A stretch of 64,000 bases of DNA from Engraulis encrasicolus. Lineage: Eukaryota > Chordata > Actinopteri > Clupeiformes > Engraulidae. This document shows positions 58,597 to 64,000 of this stretch, piece after piece; the first letter of the stretch is position 1; the number at the start of each line of letters is the position of its first letter. A program made the translations under genes and the position numbers. Location of the stretch: the NCBI RefSeq assembly GCF_034702125.1, contig NC_085880.1:16469148-16533147 (forward strand), written 5' to 3'. The notes beneath the pieces are model-generated. The model did no database searches and had not been told where the DNA came from. It saw only the letters and a list, made by a program, of their open reading frames with translations.

Positions 58597-60072
58597 TTAT
58601 TTATTAATTCTTATTCAGAAAAACGAGCATGTCCACATGCTCCGGAGTGAGACGTGTGCGCAGGCGATTTACCACTAGGCCAGCAGCGGAGAACACTCTC
58701 TCTGATGGCACCGATGTCCCGGGGATGCAGAGGTAGCGCTCGGCCAAGCTCGCCAGGCGGGGAAAGCGCGTGTGATTTGCGCCCCACCACTCCAGCGGAT
58801 TGCTGTCAAGTGATGAGCGGCTCTCTTTCCTGTACATGTCCACCTCAAGTTGAGGATCCGCAGCGGTTACGACAGTGCCGTAGTCGTTTCCAAGTAGCAT
58901 GTACATCGCGCTCTCCTTGCAGCCCACGCCAGATGGACCTGCCACTGCACCGTCCCCTTCTCCTATGGTACCAGGCACGTCCTCTGGCTCCTCATCCATC
59001 TCATGCGTGGCGCGCTCCACATCAGCACAGAGTTGCTGGACTTTGTCGAAAACTGCGTCTCTTTCTGCTGGGGGCAGGAACGGGAGGTGTTTATGCCGAG
59101 GGTCGAGGGCTGAGGCCACCAGCGCTGGCATTGAAATCAAGCGTTCGCTATCCACCTGACGAAGAATGTAGATAAAATAAATGTAATTAATTGTTAGAAC
59201 ATGTAAGCATAGTCCGGATACCTCAGAATACATGCTTTAATATTTTTTTTTAATTAAAATAGTCGATTTATTTATAATTTTATATTGTATTTATAACTAT
59301 AGGATCTACTAAAATATAATGGGCATAGGCCTACTTAAGGGCTATAAATACAGGCATGGTTGTATTAACCATTAAATACCCTAGGCCTATGTAATGATTG
59401 ACTATATAGGCAATATGACATTAGGATAGTCCTACTTAATTAATATAGGCTACAGACGAAATAACTTGCCTCCATGCGTTCACTGAGTGATCGTAGGACC
59501 GTCCTCTTAAACTCCGCCACCCGAGGCCGGTCATCTGCAGCAACGAGCAGGTGTTTTTTTACGATGCTGTAGGTGATGGGGTAGATGTGGGAGATGGACA
59601 CGGTCTTCTCGGAGGACATGACCGTCGTAGCACATTTCAGGGTTTCCAGGAGGGGTGCAAGATCGCCCATTATCCCCCAGTATTCGTCGGTGAGCTCCAG
59701 GACCCTGGCGTCTTGCAGCTTGGTCACGGTGCGGTCGGACAGGACAGCCGTCACTGCCCACCGCTGCTCCAGCAGCCTCGCGAACATGTCCACGACAGAG
59801 TTCCACCGAGTCTTGCAGGACTGGATGAGTTTGTGGGTCGGGAGCCTCATCTGCTGTTGTTTTTCCTCCAACGCCTTGCACGCTACGGTGCTGTGACTGA
59901 AATGGCGCACCAGTTTACCCGCAGCACACACCACTCGATAGACAAACATTTTGAATGCGTCGTTGATGGCCAGTTGCAGGGTATGCGCAAAGCAAGAAAC
60001 CGACATCCAGTCCACCCTCTCCACGTTGTTGGCAGCCACTATGTTGCTTGCGTTGTCGTGGACGCAAGCAAC
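57790..60072. mobile_element. hAT element, left end to the Ty3 insertion
   Basis: The left terminus is tagggatggcgaaattt, with ccggtta/taaccggt sub-terminal repeats, preceded by tgcaagtg as the candidate 8-bp target copy. The right end lies beyond the Ty3 element, outside the window. A (CA)n tract lies at 58567-58596. Confidence 0.7.
58604..60072 (-). pseudogene. ZBED-type hAT transposase, 5' part cut by Ty3
   Basis: The upstream exon (59470-60072) reads CFAHTLQLAINDAF, SCKTRWNSVVDMFARLLEQR and TTVMSSEKTVSIS, the usual hAT catalytic region. The downstream exon (58604-59155) gives ALDPRHKHLPFL and the hATC dimerisation block SVPSERVFSAAGLVVNRLRT, stopping at 58604. They join in phase 0 across an intron (59156-59469) with a GC donor (ggag-GCAAGT) and AG acceptor. 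The N-terminal part, including the BED finger, is separated by the retrotransposon, so this copy is inactive. Confidence 0.9.
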
Positions 60073-60288
60073 TGTACTAATACGTACTTTCTAAGTACTA
60101 TTATATTAGCTTAGCTATAACCGGACTGAGGACACGAGACACTGGAGACAGTCAACCATTTAATTAATGACCTTGATCACATAGATCATAACGTATATAC
60201 ATACAGAACCACACCCACTTCCTGTGGGGTCCTTAACCTATGGTATCTGATGAGGTACACACAGAACCTATTCAACGCTCACGTTACA
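60073..60288 (-). mobile_element. 3' LTR of the Ty3-type element (216 bp)
   Basis: On the minus strand it starts tgtaacgtgagcg and ends attagtaca, preceded by the purine tract aaaggggggaga. The first flanking bases are gttgc, a likely 5-bp target copy whose partner is outside the window. The hAT frame breaks exactly at this junction. Confidence 0.88.
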
Positions 60289-60625
60289 TCTCCCCCCTTT
60301 AGTTACTTATCCTCAAATCATTTACATTGAATATCATTCCAACATTACATCTCCCCCCTTTAGTTAATTATCACACAAATCATTTACATTGAATTTCATT
60401 CCATGTTTTCTTTTTCTTTTCTCTTCTCATGAACTTTCATTTCATCTTTTTTTTCCCATGAACTATTCATTTAAATCATTTTCTTTTCCATGAACTTTTC
60501 ATCTTTTTTTTTCATGAACTGTTCATTTAAATCAGTTTGTTTACCTAGGGGTCGGGGTAGACTGCCCGGTTCCCCAAGCTGTGCAGGGTTTATTATGCCC
60601 TGTGTTCCAAACCACAGCTTTTGTT
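60289..60625 (-). other. Ty3 3' untranslated region with duplicated polypurine tract
   Basis: A ~63-bp block, ttacatctcccccctttagtt...catttacattgaat, occurs twice in tandem (60284 and 60346). The copy next to the LTR should prime plus-strand synthesis. Confidence 0.7.
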
Positions 60626-63600
60626 TTACAGGTTCAGTCTGTTTGGTGGTCGGATGGTCCGGCCCACTCTTGTCTCTGGTTGTGGAACGACTCTGATATG
60701 AGATCGGGTTCTCCTCAGGGTGCCTGAGGGCAGGTCAATGTTGTATGACCTGGGTGTCTGAGCTGGACCACTCACCGTACCTGTCTCTTTTGAGTTCTTC
60801 ACCCAGACCTTTTGTCCTGGCCTGAGTGCTGGTCTTGCCTTTGTGTTGTGTCTTTTGTTGTACCAGGAGGCCTGTTGCTCTTTTACCTCCTGGTCTTTCT
60901 TTCTGAAGGCCTGCAGGTCAGGCCACGCAGGTTGAAGTTTCCCCTCGCTGACCGGCAAGGGCGTCCTGATGTTGCGGCCCATCAGCAGCTGTGCCGGGGA
61001 CGAGCCGTGCGCCAACGGAGTGGCCCTGTAGGCCATGAGCGCCTTGTGGGGATCTTCTCCCTTCTTCAGAAGCGATTTCACCGTCCTCACCGCCCTCTCA
61101 GCCTCTCCGTTACTTTGAGGGTAGCGGGGACTGCTGGTTGTGTGTACGAAGTCGTAGTCTCTGGCAAAGGCTGCAAACTCCGCTGCAGAAAATTGGGGGC
61201 CGTTGTCACTGACAACGGTCTCTGGGACACCGTGACGGCCAAAGATCGCCTTCAGCTTGCCTGTCACGTGAGCTGTGGTGGTGGAGGTTAGATTTGCCAC
61301 TTCTATGTAGCGTGAGTAGTAGTCTATGCACAGGAGATACATTGCATTTTCCCACTGAAAAAGATCCACTGCCACACGCTGCCATGGCCTCTCTGGCAGC
61401 TGAGTTGTCAGCAGTGGCTCTGGTGCATTGTGGGCCTCCTGTGCGCACGTTTCACAGTTTCCCACCCTCTCCTTGATCTGTTTGGACAGACCTGGCCACC
61501 ACACTGAGTGCTGCGCTCTGGCCACACACTTTGTCATACCTTGGTGACCCTCATGGATCTTGGCCAGCATTTCCTCCTGCAGTGTGGCTGGGATGACGAG
61601 TCTTTCGCCTTTCATCAGCAGTCCGTCTGCCACCAGCAGGTCCTGTTGGTACTGCCAGTACAGCTGCAGTTGTGGTGGAAGTGCCTTTTTGTTCCGGGGC
61701 CAACCTGTTTGCACCATACATTTGAGTCTTTTACACACATCATCTGCATCTTGTGCCGCTCTGATCTGCACTAACCTCTGCTCTGATGCTGGCAGGTGCT
61801 CCATGATGGTGTTGATGGAGACACACACATCCTCCTCCAGCTGCTTGTCCTCTGGCGTAGGCGGCGCTTGGATGGGTGCCCTGGAGAGCGCGTCCGCTGT
61901 GACCAGCTTCTTTCCAGGCACGTGCTCGATCGTGTATGTGAAGCGAAGCAGCCGCAGCCTGAATCTCAGGATGCGGGGTGGTAGGTCATCCAATGCCCTA
62001 CTGCCCAGCAGGGAAATCAGAGGTTTGTGATCAGTCTGTATTAAAAAGTCCTTCCCTATCAGGTAAGACTGAAAACGCTCGCACGCCCAGGTCAGCGCCA
62101 GCGCTTCCTTCTCTATCTGGGCGTATCTACGCTCCGTGTCTGTCATGCTGCGAGATATGAAGGCTACTGGCCTCCACTCTCCAGACTGCTGCTTCTGTGA
62201 TAATACTCCCCCTAGCCCAAAGGATGAAGCATCTGCTGCTACTATAGTCTCTCGGTGCAGACAGTACTGGGCCAGGACTGTTGGCGAGCTGAGTTCTCTG
62301 CGCAGCTCGTCGAATGCTCTCTGCTGTGCACTGCCCCACACCCAGTCTGTGTCGGATTTGAGCAGGTCTCTAAGTGGCTGAGTGAGCTGTGCTATACGTG
62401 GGGAGAACTTGCCCACGTAGTTGACCATGCCCACAAACCTTTTGACGTCCGCAGCATCCTTGGGGGTGGGCATCTCTGTGATGGCTTTTATCTTTGCTGG
62501 ATCTGCTTGTATGCCCCTCTCGCCGACGATGTGGCCCAGGAACGTCACCTCGCTGACGGCGAACTGGCACTTTTCACTGTTCAGTGTCAGCCCCTGTTCC
62601 TGGAGCCGCCCCAACACCCTGTGCAGCCTCTGGTCATGTTGCTCTCGAGTTGACCCGAAGACCAGGATGTCATCAGCATGGCATACAGTCCCTTCTAGCC
62701 CTGTCAGCATCTGTGTCAGCCGTTTTTGGAAGTGCTCAGGTGCTGACGATATGCCGAATGGCAGTCTCTTGTAGCAGTATCGCCCGAATGGCGTGATGAA
62801 TGTAGTGAGTGGGACTGATTGTGGATGTAGGGGTACCTGCCAGAATCCAGCTGTAGCATCCAGCTTCGAAAACACCGTGGCCCCAGCCAGCTTGGCCAGG
62901 GTTTCGTCGACAGCTGGCAGGATGTGTCTCTCTCTGCAGATGTACTCGTTCAGGCGAGTCATGTCGGAGCAGATCCTGATTTTCCCGTTGGGCTTCGGAG
63001 CCACGACCATGCCCGCACACCAATCTGTAGGCTCCTCTATGGGCACGATCACACCCATTTTCTCCATTCTCTGGAGCTCCTCCTTGACCTTGTCGTGCAG
63101 TGGCAGAGGTACACGACGTGGTAGCGACAGTGCAAAGGGCTTAACATTGTCCTTTAATTTGATTTTGTACTCTCCTGTGAGGCAACCCAGTCCTGTGAAG
63201 ACCTCGGAGTACTGTTTCTTCATGTCATTCTCAGACTCAACTACACTGTCCACTACATGAATCAATTTCAGGTCTGAAATGGCTGGCAGACCCAGCAGTG
63301 GTGTTGCTAGCTTTTGCACCACATAGACAGGCTGTACTGTTGTCCTGTCTTTGTATGTCATTACTGCATTAAACTGACCTCTGACCTGAAGTGGTTCGTT
63401 GCTGGGTCCACACAGTGGTATGGATGCTTTGGTGAGTGGGCCATGCAGTCTCTCGGAGTAGGCAGCGCTTGGGATGACGGTTGCGTCCGCACCTGTATCC
63501 AGCTTGAAGGTAAGTGACTGTCCATTCACTTTCAGTGTTTTCGTCCATGCAGGTTTCCTCCCTGTGGACACTGCACCCAGGAAAAGTGTCCCCTCTTCCT

Positions 63601-64000
63601 CTGCCTCCAGCACTGCACCTACTCTGCCCGACTTGCAAACGGCTGCAAAATGCCCCCTCTTCCTACATTTCCTGCACTCAGCATCTCGTGCAGCACAGTT
63701 GTTCAGGGAGTGTGGCGGCCCTTTTCCACACCGCCCACAGCTTTTCTGTCCTTTTTGAAAGTCCTTTTGTCCCTTTCCATAGGACATTTTCCCTGTCTGA
63801 TTGTCTCTGAATGTCTTTTTCTTAAATTTCAGCAAGTCCACATTCGCCTCTCTTTGTTCGCTAGCCATAGCCTCCCGCACCACTGGCTGCTGCTTTTTAA
63901 TTTCTTCGTGTTGGCGAATTGCTGTGATTGCCTTTTCCAACGTTAATTCATTGTCCCGTTGTAACTTTTCGGAAAGTCCGTTGTGTTTTATGCCAACGAC
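60626..64000 (-). CDS. Ty3-type gag-pol polyprotein, open and partial at the window edge
   Basis: The frame is open for over 1,100 residues to the window end; the 5' part (most of gag) is outside. In order: two CCHC-like knuckles (CGRCGKGPPHSLNNC, CRKCRKRGHFAAVC), aspartic protease (LDTGADATVIP), reverse transcriptase with FGRYCYKRLPFGISSAPE and the catalytic CHADDILVFG (His at the usual Tyr/Phe position), RNase H (DASSFGLGGVLSQ), integrase zinc finger (H..H..C..C near GHQGMTKC...CETC) and the catalytic Asp-Asp-Glu block (VSDNGPQFSAAE, PQSNGEAERAV). No stop or frameshift, so it is recent. Gag and pol appear to be in one frame. Confidence 0.95.
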   Translation of the reverse strand, partial: VVGIKHNGLSEKLQRDNELTLEKAITAIRQHEEIKKQQPVVREAMASEQREANVDLLKFKKKTFRDNQTGKMSYGKGQKDFQKGQKSCGRCGKGPPHSLNNCAARDAECRKCRKRGHFAAVCKSGRVGAVLEAEEEGTLFLGAVSTGRKPAWTKTLKVNGQSLTFKLDTGADATVIPSAAYSERLHGPLTKASIPLCGPSNEPLQVRGQFNAVMTYKDRTTVQPVYVVQKLATPLLGLPAISDLKLIHVVDSVVESENDMKKQYSEVFTGLGCLTGEYKIKLKDNVKPFALSLPRRVPLPLHDKVKEELQRMEKMGVIVPIEEPTDWCAGMVVAPKPNGKIRICSDMTRLNEYICRERHILPAVDETLAKLAGATVFSKLDATAGFWQVPLHPQSVPLTTFITPFGRYCYKRLPFGISSAPEHFQKRLTQMLTGLEGTVCHADDILVFGSTREQHDQRLHRVLGRLQEQGLTLNSEKCQFAVSEVTFLGHIVGERGIQADPAKIKAITEMPTPKDAADVKRFVGMVNYVGKFSPRIAQLTQPLRDLLKSDTDWVWGSAQQRAFDELRRELSSPTVLAQYCLHRETIVAADASSFGLGGVLSQKQQSGEWRPVAFISRSMTDTERRYAQIEKEALALTWACERFQSYLIGKDFLIQTDHKPLISLLGSRALDDLPPRILRFRLRLLRFTYTIEHVPGKKLVTADALSRAPIQAPPTPEDKQLEEDVCVSINTIMEHLPASEQRLVQIRAAQDADDVCKRLKCMVQTGWPRNKKALPPQLQLYWQYQQDLLVADGLLMKGERLVIPATLQEEMLAKIHEGHQGMTKCVARAQHSVWWPGLSKQIKERVGNCETCAQEAHNAPEPLLTTQLPERPWQRVAVDLFQWENAMYLLCIDYYSRYIEVANLTSTTTAHVTGKLKAIFGRHGVPETVVSDNGPQFSAAEFAAFARDYDFVHTTSSPRYPQSNGEAERAVRTVKSLLKKGEDPHKALMAYRATPLAHGSSPAQLLMGRNIRTPLPVSEGKLQPAWPDLQAFRKKDQEVKEQQASWYNKRHNTKARPALRPGQKVWVKNSKETGTVSGPAQTPRSYNIDLPSGTLRRTRSHIRVVPQPETRVGRTIRPPNRLNL

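Overview
The window is eukaryotic DNA from a ray-finned fish. The evidence is spliced GT-AG genes, a U1 snRNA array, long CT/CA microsatellites, Tc1, hAT, Ty3 and LINE remnants, and a Toll-like receptor 4 (TLR4) gene pair. TLR4 is kept mainly by otomorph fishes (herring relatives, carps, catfishes), so I suspect one of these; the species cannot be fixed from sequence alone. All readings were made by eye. Exon boundaries come from splice signals and reading phase, not from transcripts. || LAYOUT. 1-9782: tandem array of ~540-bp units, each with a complete 164-nt U1 snRNA gene. There are 14 full copies and one truncated edge copy, and a 1,902-bp inverted-repeat transposon splits one unit. 9783-10470: nothing recognised. 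10471-24525: direct segmental duplication of one TLR4 locus, minus strand. Copy B (20659-24238) has an intact three-exon gene. Copy A (12867-16119) has the same three exons with one in-frame stop at codon 426. Copy B has also collected several transposons whose empty sites are visible in copy A. 24526-30290: intergenic DNA with a LINE reverse-transcriptase fragment, a MITE, a hAT element with target duplication, and a duplicated 3'-UTR-like segment; one copy ends an exon-like frame in KRDEL. 30297-38957: an 8.66-kb interval bounded by hAT-like ends and a perfect 8-bp target duplication. It holds a decayed BED zinc finger, three further elements nested inside it, and a 1.3-kb foldback Tc1. 39714-42257: a second nest of inverted-repeat elements. 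42382-43985: tandem duplications and a 34-bp C tract. || 44163-54805 (minus): the most interesting locus, a gene of at least 22 exons that I read as a Zisupton/KDZ-type transposase related to HMGXB3. Its order is zinc fingers, a Pro-rich minisatellite, a C2H2 finger, a SWIM finger, a SAP domain, a transposase-like core, a complete Ulp1-type (SUMO-protease-like) domain and a C-terminal F-box-like segment. A 10-bp duplication in one exon and an odd T7 run in the last exon shift the frame. A foldback Tc1 sits in an intron, and an LTR-like segment lies at the upstream edge. || 54935-57110: putative long LTR plus primer-binding region. 57790-60072: a hAT element with a ZBED-type transposase, broken by a Ty3-type LTR retrotransposon (60073-64000) whose gag-pol frame is open to the window edge. 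Host genes are therefore only the U1 array and the TLR4 pair; most of the rest is layered mobile DNA.
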